From contig JBMNQX010000004.1 in NCBI GenBank assembly GCA_050944355.1, forward strand, positions 1-64,000: a stretch of 64,000 nt of DNA, read 5' to 3'. The stretch's first letter is position 1. The number at the start of each line of letters is the position of its first letter. The notes below the pieces were generated by a model. It saw only the letters and a list, made by a program, of their open reading frames with translations. It was not told where the DNA came from and searched no databases. A program made the position numbers and the translations under genes. Source of the DNA: UBA4285 sp050944355 (GTDB lineage Bacteria; Bacillota; Clostridia; Lachnospirales; Lachnospiraceae). Below are positions 33,740 through 42,519 of this stretch, piece after piece.

Positions 33740-34939
33740 ATGGCTGATACTACGATGACCCGGGATGGCAGGCGGGCACAGAAAAAAATCAAATATCCGA
33801 AATCCTTTGATTATACTCTGCTTTTCCTGCTGGTCTTCATCATCGGATTCGGGCTGGTCATGATCTGCTCGACGAGCTCGTACTCGGCCATGATCCAGTA
33901 CGGGGATTCGCTGTATTACTTCAAGCGGCAGCTTCTGTTCACGATTTTGGGCGCTGTCCTGATGCTGATCTTTTTTCACGCCGGCTACTACTGGGTAAAA
34001 AAGCTCGGACCGCTGGTATACGGAATCGGATTACTAATGACGGCTCTTCTCCCGGTACTCGGACGAGAGTCACACGGCGCGAAGCGATGGATTTATATCG
34101 GATCAGTCAGCATTCAGCCGGCAGAAATCATGAAATTCGGCGTGATCTGCTTCGGTGCCTGGATGATCAGCCGGGCGGGCGGACGTCTCAGGGGCAGGGC
34201 ACAGATAATAACGTTCCTCTTTTGGGATGCTCTACTTCCGGCTGGAATGGTGTATTTTTTGTCTGATAACCTCAGCTCCGGCATAATTGTCTTCCTGATC
34301 GGGCTGTTCCTGTGCTTTCTGGCGACAAAGAACGTCAAGGCCTGGGTGTTCGGCGGTCTTGCGGTGGCCGGCATCGCGGTCATTGCTGTGGCTGTGATCG
34401 CAAATCTGCCGGCGGACAGTGCTTCCAGTTTCCGCCTGGAACGCATCATAACGTGGCTGCATCCGGAATCCGATCTGACCGGCACGGGCTATCAGACGAT
34501 ACAGGCACTGTACGCAATCGGCTCCGGAGGAATTTTCGGGAAAGGGCTCGGAAAATCTCTTCAGAAACTCGGCTATGTCCCGGAATCACAGAACGACATG
34601 ATTTTCGCCATTATATGCGAGGAACTCGGAATATTCGGAGCTGTCTGCGTAATCGTACTGTATATGGTTCTGCTCTACCGGATTTATGACGTGGCCAGAC
34701 ACTCAAAAGACGCTCTGGGATTTTATTTGTCTATGGGCGTTTTCGCGCAGGTGGCAATTCAGGTGATTCTGAATATTGCCGTTGTGACAAATGTCTGTCC
34801 GAACACCGGCGTGTCGCTTCCGTTCATCAGTTACGGCGGAAGTTCGGCTGCGCTCCTCATGGCGGAATTCGGAGTTGTACTGGCGGTATCGTCCAAGCGG
34901 TATGAGGCGGCAGCCAAGGAAGAAGGGCAGCGGTCGTGA
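33740..34939 (+). CDS. ftsW: Septal peptidoglycan polymerase FtsW
   Basis: SEDS-family glycosyltransferase of 399 residues with about ten membrane helices, polymerising lipid II at the septum with the class B PBP. Conserved pieces include the helix-1 region ending MICSTSSYSAMIQYGD, GSVSIQPAEIMKFG near 117 and the C-terminal CPNTGVSLPFISYGGSS near 353. GAGGAAA precedes the ATG. It overlaps ftsQ by four bases; murG, normally between them, is absent. Confidence 0.95.
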   Translation: MADTTMTRDGRRAQKKIKYPKSFDYTLLFLLVFIIGFGLVMICSTSSYSAMIQYGDSLYYFKRQLLFTILGAVLMLIFFHAGYYWVKKLGPLVYGIGLLMTALLPVLGRESHGAKRWIYIGSVSIQPAEIMKFGVICFGAWMISRAGGRLRGRAQIITFLFWDALLPAGMVYFLSDNLSSGIIVFLIGLFLCFLATKNVKAWVFGGLAVAGIAVIAVAVIANLPADSASSFRLERIITWLHPESDLTGTGYQTIQALYAIGSGGIFGKGLGKSLQKLGYVPESQNDMIFAIICEELGIFGAVCVIVLYMVLLYRIYDVARHSKDALGFYLSMGVFAQVAIQVILNIAVVTNVCPNTGVSLPFISYGGSSAALLMAEFGVVLAVSSKRYEAAAKEEGQRS

Positions 34940-35943
34940 AAAAGAGAATCATAATTCCGACTGTCTGCACCGTTCTGGCGGCGCTCATCATCCTGGCATT
35001 TTATAAGGGAAGAATTGAGACGATTGTCTATACCGGCAATACGCAGAACGAAGAAAGTACGCTGACAGATTTGATTTTCGGGAAATTTCCGAACCGGGTC
35101 ACGTACTATCTGTTCCACAGCAGGGAGACATCGATTCCGAATGTGTACAGCTACCGCGTCAGCTTTAATGATACGGAAGCGGATGTCCAGATAAATGAGA
35201 AATCAAAAGTCGGATATATCCGTTTTATGGGAGCCAATATGTATTTCGACAGTACAGGGACGATTGTCGAGAGTACGGACGAGATATATGAAAATGTTCC
35301 CGAGATAACCGGACTTGATTATGACTCACTCATTGTCGGGCAGAAGATCGACACGCAGGAGGAGATGGTCCTGAAGTCAGTTCTGACATTTGCACAGAAC
35401 TTTTCAGAATATGATCTGCCGGTCACGAAAGTGGATTTCACGGATACAGGCGATATTGTTCTGACCATGAACGATGTGGAAGTTCAGCTCGGCACAACCG
35501 ATCATCTCTCGGACAAGCTGTATCAGCTTAGTGTATTGTATCCGGAACTCGAAAATCGTTCCGGGACGCTCTACCTTTCCAGTTATGACGGGACGCAGAG
35601 CCGGATCGTGTTCCGGGATAACACAAAGTCGACGCAGACGGAAACCGAAAGCGAGACAACTGCCACGGAAGAGACGCAGACGACTGAAGAGACAGCGGCA
35701 GCGGAAGAGACAGCAGCAGACGCATCTGCAGAACAGACTGACACAGAAGCGCAGACAGAAGCGCAGACAGAAACGCAGGCAGAAACGACTCCGGAAACGA
35801 CGGCGGAAGAGCCGACGGAAGCGGCAGCGGAAGAGACGGCAGAAACGTTGGCAGAAGAGCCGGCAGAAGCGGCAGCAGAGGAAACATCTGCAATTGATTC
35901 CGAAACAGAAACAGAAGCCGCTGATGCAGAGGCTTCCGGATAA
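34936..35943 (+). CDS. ftsQ: Cell division protein FtsQ/DivIB with a long Thr/Glu/Ala tail
   Basis: Bitopic protein of 335 residues starting with GTG in a four-base overlap with ftsW. A single helix (about 5-22) leads to a small POTRA-like region (about 30-95) and the beta domain (to about 225), which together bind other divisome proteins. From about residue 230 the sequence is a repetitive Thr/Glu/Ala-rich extension of roughly 105 residues, encoded by GCAGAC/GAAGCG-type repeats. Similarity outside the core is low, so identification relies on position between ftsW and ftsZ as well as topology. Confidence 0.82.
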   Translation: MKKRIIIPTVCTVLAALIILAFYKGRIETIVYTGNTQNEESTLTDLIFGKFPNRVTYYLFHSRETSIPNVYSYRVSFNDTEADVQINEKSKVGYIRFMGANMYFDSTGTIVESTDEIYENVPEITGLDYDSLIVGQKIDTQEEMVLKSVLTFAQNFSEYDLPVTKVDFTDTGDIVLTMNDVEVQLGTTDHLSDKLYQLSVLYPELENRSGTLYLSSYDGTQSRIVFRDNTKSTQTETESETTATEETQTTEETAAAEETAADASAEQTDTEAQTEAQTETQAETTPETTAEEPTEAAAEETAETLAEEPAEAAAEETSAIDSETETEAADAEASG

Positions 35944-36042
35944 GTCAGATAGCAGGCGGCTTAGCGGATATGCGGCTGAAGTGTATATGAATTGATGAAA
36001 AATGGTTTTATAAATTGATTCCATTTTGTCATATTTTTGGGG
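35944..36042 (+). other. Intergenic stretch before ftsZ
   Basis: About 100 AT-rich bases between the ftsQ stop and the ftsZ promoter. No gene, hairpin terminator or known regulatory RNA was seen. Confidence 0.5.
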
Positions 36043-36071
36043 TTGCTTTTTGGACGACCGAATCATATTAT
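36043..36071 (+). promoter_or_regulatory. Promoter of ftsZ
   Basis: TTGCTT and TATTAT are separated by 17 bases, giving a leader of about 37 bases. ftsZ therefore has its own promoter besides any read-through from mraZ. Confidence 0.78.
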
Positions 36072-36115
36072 AAGAAAGAGTTTCAGCTCTTTAGGATGGC
36101 AAGGAGGGCAATAAA

Positions 36116-37300
36116 TTGGTAGAATTAAAATCGAATGATACGGATACTTCCGCAAGAATCATCGTCGTCGGTGTAGGCGGCGGCGGCAACAATGCCGTAA
36201 ACCGCATGGTTGACGAAAACGTAACCGGTGTTGAATTCATCGGTGTCAATACGGATGCTCAGGCACTGCAGATGTGCAAAGCACCGACCACAATCCAGAT
36301 CGGCGAAAAGCTGACCAAAGGCCTCGGCGCCGGCGCGCAGCCTGAGGTTGGTCAAAAAGCCGCCGAGGAGAACACGGACGACCTCACAAACGCTCTTAAG
36401 GGCGCAGATATGGTATTTGTCACCTGCGGCATGGGCGGCGGCACCGGTACCGGCGCGGCTCCGGTTATCGCAAAGCTCGCCAAGGACATGGGCATCCTTA
36501 CGGTCGGCGTTGTGACAAAGCCATTTAAGTTTGAAGCGAGAAAAAGAATGTCCAATGCCATTGAAGGCATTGAAAAGCTCAAGACATGCGTCGATACGCT
36601 GATTGTAATCCCGAACGACAAGCTTCTTGAAATCGTTGACCGCCGCACGTCGATGCCGGATGCACTGAAGAAAGCCGATGAGGTTCTTCAGCAGGCTGTC
36701 CAGGGCATCACAGACCTGATCAACGTTCCGGGACTCATCAACCTCGACTTTGCCGATATCAAGACCGTCATGGTTGACAAGGGCATCGCCCACATCGGTA
36801 TCGGTGAGGCGAGCGGCGATGACAAGGCGCTCGAGGCAGTAAAGGAAGCCGTCACCAGCCCGCTGCTTGAGACGACAATCGAGAACGCAAGCAACGTCAT
36901 CATCAACATTTCCGGCGACATCAGCCTGCTTGAGGCGAATGACGCGGCTACTTATGTCCAGGAACTGGCCGGCGATGACGCCAATATCATCTTCGGTGCC
37001 ATGTATGACGAGAACGCACAGGATACCTGCAAGATCACCGTCATCGCGACAGGACTCGAAGATGAGAATATCAATCAGCAGATGAATGTGTTCAATGTGA
37101 AGAACAGCCTGAACAGAGGCACAGCGCAGAACAGACCGGTTCAGAAGACCTACACGGCTCCGACTCAGCAGACACCGAAGACGGTCGTTACACCGACGCC
37201 GTCACAGAACATCCAGTCGTTCAACACGACTCCGAACACCGGAAACAATTCCGGCTCAAAGGGAGGAATCAACATCCCGACTTTCCTGCGCAGAAAGTAA
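36116..37300 (+). CDS. ftsZ: Cell division protein FtsZ
   Basis: Tubulin-like GTPase of 394 residues that forms the Z ring. The start is the rare codon TTG at 36116, chosen because AAGGAGGG lies eight bases upstream and no ATG or GTG fits. VVGVGGGGNNAVNRM near residue 15, the tubulin signature GGGTGTGAAPV near 105 and the T7 region NLDFADIKTVM near 204 are intact. A variable Thr/Gln/Pro linker (about 320-375) leads to the C-terminal peptide NIPTFLRRK, which binds FtsA or SepF. No ftsA precedes it, as usual in Clostridia. A terminator follows. Confidence 0.97.
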   Translation: MVELKSNDTDTSARIIVVGVGGGGNNAVNRMVDENVTGVEFIGVNTDAQALQMCKAPTTIQIGEKLTKGLGAGAQPEVGQKAAEENTDDLTNALKGADMVFVTCGMGGGTGTGAAPVIAKLAKDMGILTVGVVTKPFKFEARKRMSNAIEGIEKLKTCVDTLIVIPNDKLLEIVDRRTSMPDALKKADEVLQQAVQGITDLINVPGLINLDFADIKTVMVDKGIAHIGIGEASGDDKALEAVKEAVTSPLLETTIENASNVIINISGDISLLEANDAATYVQELAGDDANIIFGAMYDENAQDTCKITVIATGLEDENINQQMNVFNVKNSLNRGTAQNRPVQKTYTAPTQQTPKTVVTPTPSQNIQSFNTTPNTGNNSGSKGGINIPTFLRRK

Positions 37301-37356
37301 TCAGAGCTGCTAAAAGGGAATTTCTGCCCGGTGCCATCATCTTATAATAAGCACAA

Positions 37357-37398
37357 GAGACTCTCATATTCCTGCGGGGGATGAGAGCCTCTTTTTTT
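37357..37398 (+). terminator. Terminator after ftsZ
   Basis: GAGACTCTCAT pairs with ATGAGAGCCTC across a 13-base loop and is followed by seven T. It closes the division cluster. Confidence 0.88.
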
Positions 37399-37414
37399 AG
37401 AAAGGAATATACAA

Positions 37415-38152
37415 ATGAAAAAAAAGAGACAACGCAGAAAAAAAGGACATGCGGGATTTACGCTGGCCTGGATTATTGTCCTGATCGTCTGCCTGCTGGG
37501 AATCAGTGTCGCGCATTACGGCTCTTTCGGAGCCTGGTTTCAGGCCATTTCAGGCGTTTTCAAGACCGGACCTGTGGTTGTCATCGATGCGGGACATGGC
37601 GGGGATGACATCGGAGCGTCGTCCGGCGATCAGATTGAAAAAGAGCAGACGCTGAAAATGGCACAGCTCGTCGCCGCTGATCTTGAGGAAGACGGCATAC
37701 AGGTCGTCATGACGAGAGATGACGATACCACGACAAGTCTTGAGTCCCGGGTTCAGACGGCCAACGCCGCGAATGCCGATGCATTTGTCTCGATTCACAG
37801 AAATATGTATACTGGCACCAGTACGGACGTGAAAGGCGTTGAAATATGGACCAGCCACGACGCGACAGACGCGGAGACAGAGCTGGCCACTCTCGTCCTG
37901 AATCGTCTGATTGACACAGGATATATCACAAGCCGGGGAGTCAAATACGGCACGATGGACGATACCAGCACAGACTATTATGTCATCGGCAACACAACGA
38001 TGCCGGCGATTCTGATCGAACTGGGATTCCTGTCAAATGAAGACGACAGGGCCATGGTGGAATCGTATGCCGACGTGACCGCGCGGGCGATCGCGGACGG
38101 AATTGAAGACTGGCTTAATGAACAGGAAGAAACGGAGAGTACCAGTGGGTGA
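37415..38152 (+). CDS. N-acetylmuramoyl-L-alanine amidase (Amidase_3), membrane anchored
   Basis: Zinc amidase of 245 residues cleaving the MurNAc-L-Ala bond. A very basic N terminus and one helix (about 16-36) anchor or export it. Zinc and catalytic residues are visible in VVIDAGHGGDD near residue 53 (His), the glutamate of QIEKEQ near 69, SIHRN near 127 (His) and ILIELGFLSN near 195 (Glu). It resembles CwlD-type enzymes in size and in lacking wall-binding repeats. AGAAAGGA precedes the ATG. It overlaps lepA by eight bases. Confidence 0.9.
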   Translation: MKKKRQRRKKGHAGFTLAWIIVLIVCLLGISVAHYGSFGAWFQAISGVFKTGPVVVIDAGHGGDDIGASSGDQIEKEQTLKMAQLVAADLEEDGIQVVMTRDDDTTTSLESRVQTANAANADAFVSIHRNMYTGTSTDVKGVEIWTSHDATDAETELATLVLNRLIDTGYITSRGVKYGTMDDTSTDYYVIGNTTMPAILIELGFLSNEDDRAMVESYADVTARAIADGIEDWLNEQEETESTSG

Positions 38153-39971
38153 TTTAAGCGAAGACATCCGTCAGGATCATATCAGGAATTTCTGCATTAT
38201 TGCTCATATCGATCATGGCAAATCCACTCTCGCGGACCGCATCATTGAAAAGACCGGACTTCTCACGAAGCGCGAGATGCAGGACCAGATCCTCGACAAC
38301 ATGGATCTGGAGCGGGAGAGAGGCATCACGATCAAGGCCCAGACGGTCCGCATTATTTACAATGCCAAAAACGGCGAGGAATATGTTCTGAACCTGATCG
38401 ATACCCCCGGACACGTCGATTTCAACTACGAAGTGAGCCGCGCGCTGGCGGCGTGTGACGGAGCGGTGCTGATCGTGGACGCTTCGCAGGGCGTGGAGGC
38501 GCAGACGCTCGGCAATTACTATCTCGCCATGGAGCACGATCTGGAAGTAATTCCGGTCATCAACAAAATCGACCTGCCGAGCGCAGAGCCGGAGAGAGTC
38601 AAACAGGAAATTGAGGACGTCATCGGACTGGACTGTTCGGATGTCCCTCTGATTTCCGCGAGAAACGGAACCAATATTGACCAGGTTCTTGAGGCGATTG
38701 TGCATAAAATTCCGGCTCCGGGAGGGAACCGGGACAATCCGCTTCAGTGTCTGATTTTTGATTCGCTCTATGATTCTTACAAGGGCGTGATTGTATTTGT
38801 CAGGGTCTTTGAGGGCACTGTAAAGAAAGGAACAAAGATCCGGTTTATGGCGACGGGTGCCGAGGAAGAAGTGGTCGAGGTCGGCTATTTCGGACCGGGC
38901 CAGTTCATTCCGTGCGGGGAACTGCGGGCCGGCATGGTTGGCTATTTTACAGCCAGCATCAAGAATGTCCGCGACACGCGCGTGGGCGATACCGTGACGG
39001 AAGCTGAAAGGCCGTGCGAAAAGCCGCTGCCGGGCTACCGCAAGGTGACGCCGATGGTGTACTGCGGGCTGTATCCGGCCGACGGCGCGAAGTATCCGGA
39101 TCTGCGGGACGCGCTGGAAAAACTGCAGCTCAACGATGCGTCGCTGCAGTACGAGCCGGAGACGAGCGCCGCGCTCGGATTCGGATTCCGGTGCGGTTTT
39201 CTCGGACTTCTGCATTTGGATGTCGTCCAGGAACGCCTCGAGCGCGAGTACGACCTCGATCTCGTGACGACGGCGCCCGGCGTCGTGTACAGAATCACAA
39301 AGACCGACGGCACGGTGCTGATGCTCACGAATCCGTCCAATATGCCGGATCCGTCGGAAATCGCTCAGATGGAAGAGCCGATTGTGAGCGCCGAGATCAT
39401 GGTGACGAAAGAATTTGTCGGCGCGATCATGAAGCTCTGCCAGGAACGGCGGGGTGTCTATAAAGGAATGGAGTACATCGAAGAGAACCGGGTGCTCCTG
39501 CGCTACGATCTGCCGCTCAACGAGATCATCTACGACTTCTTCGACGCGCTGAAATCGCGCTCGCGCGGATATGCTTCCTTTGATTATGAGTTCAAGGACT
39601 ATGAGCCGAGCAAGCTGGTCAAGCTCGACATTCTTGTCAACAAAGAACCGGTTGACGCGCTGTCCTTCATCGTCTGGGCGGGCAGTGCCGAGGAGCGCGG
39701 ACGTAAGATGTGCCAGAAGCTGAAGGAAGAAATTCCGAGGCAGCTGTTTGAGATTCCGATTCAGGCGGCCATCGGGAGCCGGATCATCGCGAGAGAGACC
39801 GTGAAAGCGCTGCGCAAGGATGTCCTGGCCAAGTGCTACGGAGGCGATATTTCCCGGAAGAAGAAGCTGCTCGAAAAACAGAAGGAAGGCAAAAAGCGGA
39901 TGCGGCAGGTCGGCAATGTTCAGATCCCGCAGAAGGCTTTCATGAGTGTGCTGAAACTTGATGACGAATAA
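38145..39971 (+). CDS. lepA: Elongation factor 4 (LepA)
   Basis: Ribosome-associated GTPase of 608 residues. A GTG start at 38145 is preferred: GGAGAG lies six bases upstream and the protein then begins GDLSEDIRQDHIRNF. An upstream in-frame ATG lies well inside the amidase gene. GTPase motifs are AHIDHGKST, LIDTPGHVDFNYEV and NKIDLPSA. The C-terminal LepA-specific domain contains KAFMSVLKLDD near the end. LepA aids translation under ionic stress and 30S assembly. It overlaps hemW by 11 bases. Confidence 0.96.
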   Translation: MGDLSEDIRQDHIRNFCIIAHIDHGKSTLADRIIEKTGLLTKREMQDQILDNMDLERERGITIKAQTVRIIYNAKNGEEYVLNLIDTPGHVDFNYEVSRALAACDGAVLIVDASQGVEAQTLGNYYLAMEHDLEVIPVINKIDLPSAEPERVKQEIEDVIGLDCSDVPLISARNGTNIDQVLEAIVHKIPAPGGNRDNPLQCLIFDSLYDSYKGVIVFVRVFEGTVKKGTKIRFMATGAEEEVVEVGYFGPGQFIPCGELRAGMVGYFTASIKNVRDTRVGDTVTEAERPCEKPLPGYRKVTPMVYCGLYPADGAKYPDLRDALEKLQLNDASLQYEPETSAALGFGFRCGFLGLLHLDVVQERLEREYDLDLVTTAPGVVYRITKTDGTVLMLTNPSNMPDPSEIAQMEEPIVSAEIMVTKEFVGAIMKLCQERRGVYKGMEYIEENRVLLRYDLPLNEIIYDFFDALKSRSRGYASFDYEFKDYEPSKLVKLDILVNKEPVDALSFIVWAGSAEERGRKMCQKLKEEIPRQLFEIPIQAAIGSRIIARETVKALRKDVLAKCYGGDISRKKKLLEKQKEGKKRMRQVGNVQIPQKAFMSVLKLDDE

Positions 39972-41103
39972 AGATCAGAGGGGAATTTACATTCACATTC
40001 CCTTCTGCGCGAAAAAATGTGTGTACTGCGACTTCCTCTCCGCGCCGGAAACGGACGCGGTGATGAAGTCGTATTTTGACGCCCTGAGGCGCGAGATCCG
40101 GCTTGCGGCGCGGGAAGCGGCGGGAGACGGGACATTTGCCACGGTCTTTTTCGGCGGCGGAACACCGGGACTGCCGGAGGCCCCGTATATCGCGGACGTG
40201 CTGGGAGAAATTCGAAACTGTTTTGATCTGAGCGCTGACGCGGAGATCACGCTCGAGACAAATCCGGGGCTTGTGAGCCGCGAGAAACTTGCCGTGTACC
40301 GCGAGGCGGGCGTAAACCGCCTGTCGATGGGCGCCCAGTCCATGGACGACCGGGAACTGAAGCTGCTCGGCCGGATTCACACGGGCAGAGATATACGGGA
40401 GGGTGTGGCGCTGGCCCGCCAGGCCGGGTTTGAGAATCTGAATCTCGACCTCATGGAGGCGCTGCCCGGACAGACTCCCGGGCAGCTTGAAAAGAATCTG
40501 ACGGCGCTCACGGCGCTCTCGCCTGAGCACATCAGCGTGTATTCGCTGATTCTGGAAGACGGGACATATCTCGCAAAACACCTGAAAGATTTCCCTCCGC
40601 TTCCGGACGAGGACACGGAGCGGACCATGTACTGGCGGACGGTTCAGTTTCTGCGGGACAAGGGATATGAACAGTACGAAATATCCAACTTCGCGAAGCC
40701 CGGGCGCTTCTGCGTCCACAACACATCGTACTGGGAGCGCCGTGAGTATATAGGTCTCGGCCTCGGCGCGTCTTCCCTGCGGCGCGAAACGCGCTGGTCC
40801 AACACCCGGAATCTGCAGCAGTATCTTAAGTTTTCATCTCTTGCGGACATTCGGAGAAATGTGACAGCCTTGAGCCGTGAAGACGCGATGGCTGAATTCT
40901 TTTATCTCGGACTGCGCAAAACGGAGGGCGTTGCTCTTTCGGAATTTCAGGACTGCTTCGGCGTGCCGGCCGAATCGGTGTATGGGAGCGTCCTGTCCGA
41001 ACACGAAAAAGACGGCACACTCGCCGTGACAAATGGCCGTCTGACCCTCACAAAACGGGGACTTGATGTAAGCAATTACATCCTCTGCGATTTTCTCAAA
41101 TAA
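39961..41103 (+). CDS. hemW: Radical-SAM heme chaperone HemW
   Basis: HemN-like radical-SAM protein of 380 residues. It begins IYIHIPFCAKKCVYCDF, giving the CX3CX2C cluster motif. GGGTPG near residue 60 and the ETNPG segment near 99 are typical. The fourth cysteine used by true HemN oxidases appears to be replaced: the motif ends CDF, not CxC, which favours the heme-chaperone HemW over coproporphyrinogen dehydrogenase. Order lepA-hemW is conserved in Firmicutes. The start is taken as ATG 39961; the preceding TTG is a possible alternative. Confidence 0.92.
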   Translation: MTNKDQRGIYIHIPFCAKKCVYCDFLSAPETDAVMKSYFDALRREIRLAAREAAGDGTFATVFFGGGTPGLPEAPYIADVLGEIRNCFDLSADAEITLETNPGLVSREKLAVYREAGVNRLSMGAQSMDDRELKLLGRIHTGRDIREGVALARQAGFENLNLDLMEALPGQTPGQLEKNLTALTALSPEHISVYSLILEDGTYLAKHLKDFPPLPDEDTERTMYWRTVQFLRDKGYEQYEISNFAKPGRFCVHNTSYWERREYIGLGLGASSLRRETRWSNTRNLQQYLKFSSLADIRRNVTALSREDAMAEFFYLGLRKTEGVALSEFQDCFGVPAESVYGSVLSEHEKDGTLAVTNGRLTLTKRGLDVSNYILCDFLK

Positions 41104-41139
41104 ACCGCTGGCTTTTTTTGGATACAATCGGCAAATTGT

Positions 41140-41168
41140 TTGAATGCTTTATAGGTTCGTGTTAGAAT
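41140..41168 (+). promoter_or_regulatory. Promoter of fprA
   Basis: TTGAAT and TAGAAT are separated by 17 bases. The start site would be near 41175, giving a leader of about 60 bases. Confidence 0.75.
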
Positions 41169-41236
41169 GACAATAGATTTTGCGTATGAACGTGGCACAA
41201 TGCGCGGGATTGGCGCAAAAATATTCAGGAGCAGTT

Positions 41237-42415
41237 ATGGTTGAGAAGTTAGCAGGAAGCAGCGACATTTATCTTCTTGGTGTGGATGACACCACTCTTG
41301 ATTTGTTCGAGAGCCAGTACAAAGTTCCGCAGGGGGTATCCTACAATTCCTACCTGATCCGCGATGAAAAGATCGCCGTTCTCGATACGGCGGATCACCG
41401 CGCGACCGATGTGTGGTTTGATCATCTCGAGGAAGCGCTTGACGGAAAAGCGCCGGATTATCTGATCGTTCATCACATGGAGCCGGATCATTCCGGCAAT
41501 ATCCGGACATTCATGGAAAAGTATCCGGACACAAAGATCGTAGTCAATCCAAAGATCAAAGTTATGCTCCACCAGTTCATTGATGTGAACTATGATGACC
41601 GCGAGGTGATCGTGAACGAGGGCGACACCCTGAATCTGGGCTCGCATTCTCTGACATTTTACACGGCTCCGATGGTGCACTGGCCGGAGGTCATGGTTTC
41701 GTACGACGCCAAAGACAAGGTGCTTTTCTCGGCGGATGCCTTCGGAAAGTTCGGCGCTGTGGGCGATAAACGCTATGCGGAACCGGAGTCCTGGACGGAC
41801 GAGGCGCGCCGGTATTATCTGAACATCGTCGGCAAATACGGCATGATGGCGCAGATGCTTCTGAAGAAAGCGGCTGGACTTGATATTAAAACCATCTGCC
41901 CGCTTCACGGACCGGTGATCAACGAAAATCTCGGATATTATCTGGACAAATACAACACCTGGAGTTCTTACAGGCCGGAAGAAGAGGGCGTCTTCATTCC
42001 GTATGCCTCTGTTCACGGAAACACGAAGGCAGCGGCCCTGAAGCTGGCAGAGCTCGTAGAGAAGCGCGGCGTAAAGGCCGTTCCGTTTGATCTGACGCGC
42101 GGCGACGCGGCGGAGGCAGTGGCCGACTGCTATCGGTACGACAAGATCATTTTCGTGTCCGTCACGTATGACGGCGGAATTTTCCCGTGCATGGAGACGC
42201 TGCTCTACAAGCTGTCTCTCAAGAACTTCCAGAACCGGAAAGTGGCACTCATGGAGAACGGTTCGTGGGCGCCGCAGGCGGCCAGAATCATGGGCGAAGC
42301 TCTTTCCAAAATGAAGAACATCACCATCTGCAGCAATAAGGTGACGATTCGTTCCGCCATGAAAGAGGCGGATGTACAGGCGATGAACGCGATGCTTGAC
42401 GAGCTTCTGGCTTAA
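41237..42415 (+). CDS. fprA: A-type flavoprotein (FprA, flavo-diiron protein)
   Basis: Cytoplasmic flavo-diiron protein of 392 residues that reduces O2 to water or NO to N2O, protecting anaerobes. The N-terminal metallo-lactamase domain holds the diiron ligands HHMEPDH near residue 78, the His in PMVHWPE near 145, the Asp in SADAFGKFG near 164 and the His in CPLHGP near 224. The C-terminal flavodoxin domain begins near 255, with the FMN loop YASVHGNTKA. The start at 41237 is chosen for AGGAG upstream and the family N terminus. No rubredoxin or flavin reductase domain is fused. Confidence 0.95.
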   Translation: MVEKLAGSSDIYLLGVDDTTLDLFESQYKVPQGVSYNSYLIRDEKIAVLDTADHRATDVWFDHLEEALDGKAPDYLIVHHMEPDHSGNIRTFMEKYPDTKIVVNPKIKVMLHQFIDVNYDDREVIVNEGDTLNLGSHSLTFYTAPMVHWPEVMVSYDAKDKVLFSADAFGKFGAVGDKRYAEPESWTDEARRYYLNIVGKYGMMAQMLLKKAAGLDIKTICPLHGPVINENLGYYLDKYNTWSSYRPEEEGVFIPYASVHGNTKAAALKLAELVEKRGVKAVPFDLTRGDAAEAVADCYRYDKIIFVSVTYDGGIFPCMETLLYKLSLKNFQNRKVALMENGSWAPQAARIMGEALSKMKNITICSNKVTIRSAMKEADVQAMNAMLDELLA

Positions 42416-42519
42416 GACAGAGTGTTCGGCGCCTGAGAGTATCATTATCGTGTGTTCCCGGACAGCCTTCCACTTCCGAAAGGCCCGGCACAATATATAT
42501 TTTAAGCGAGGTAGACATT

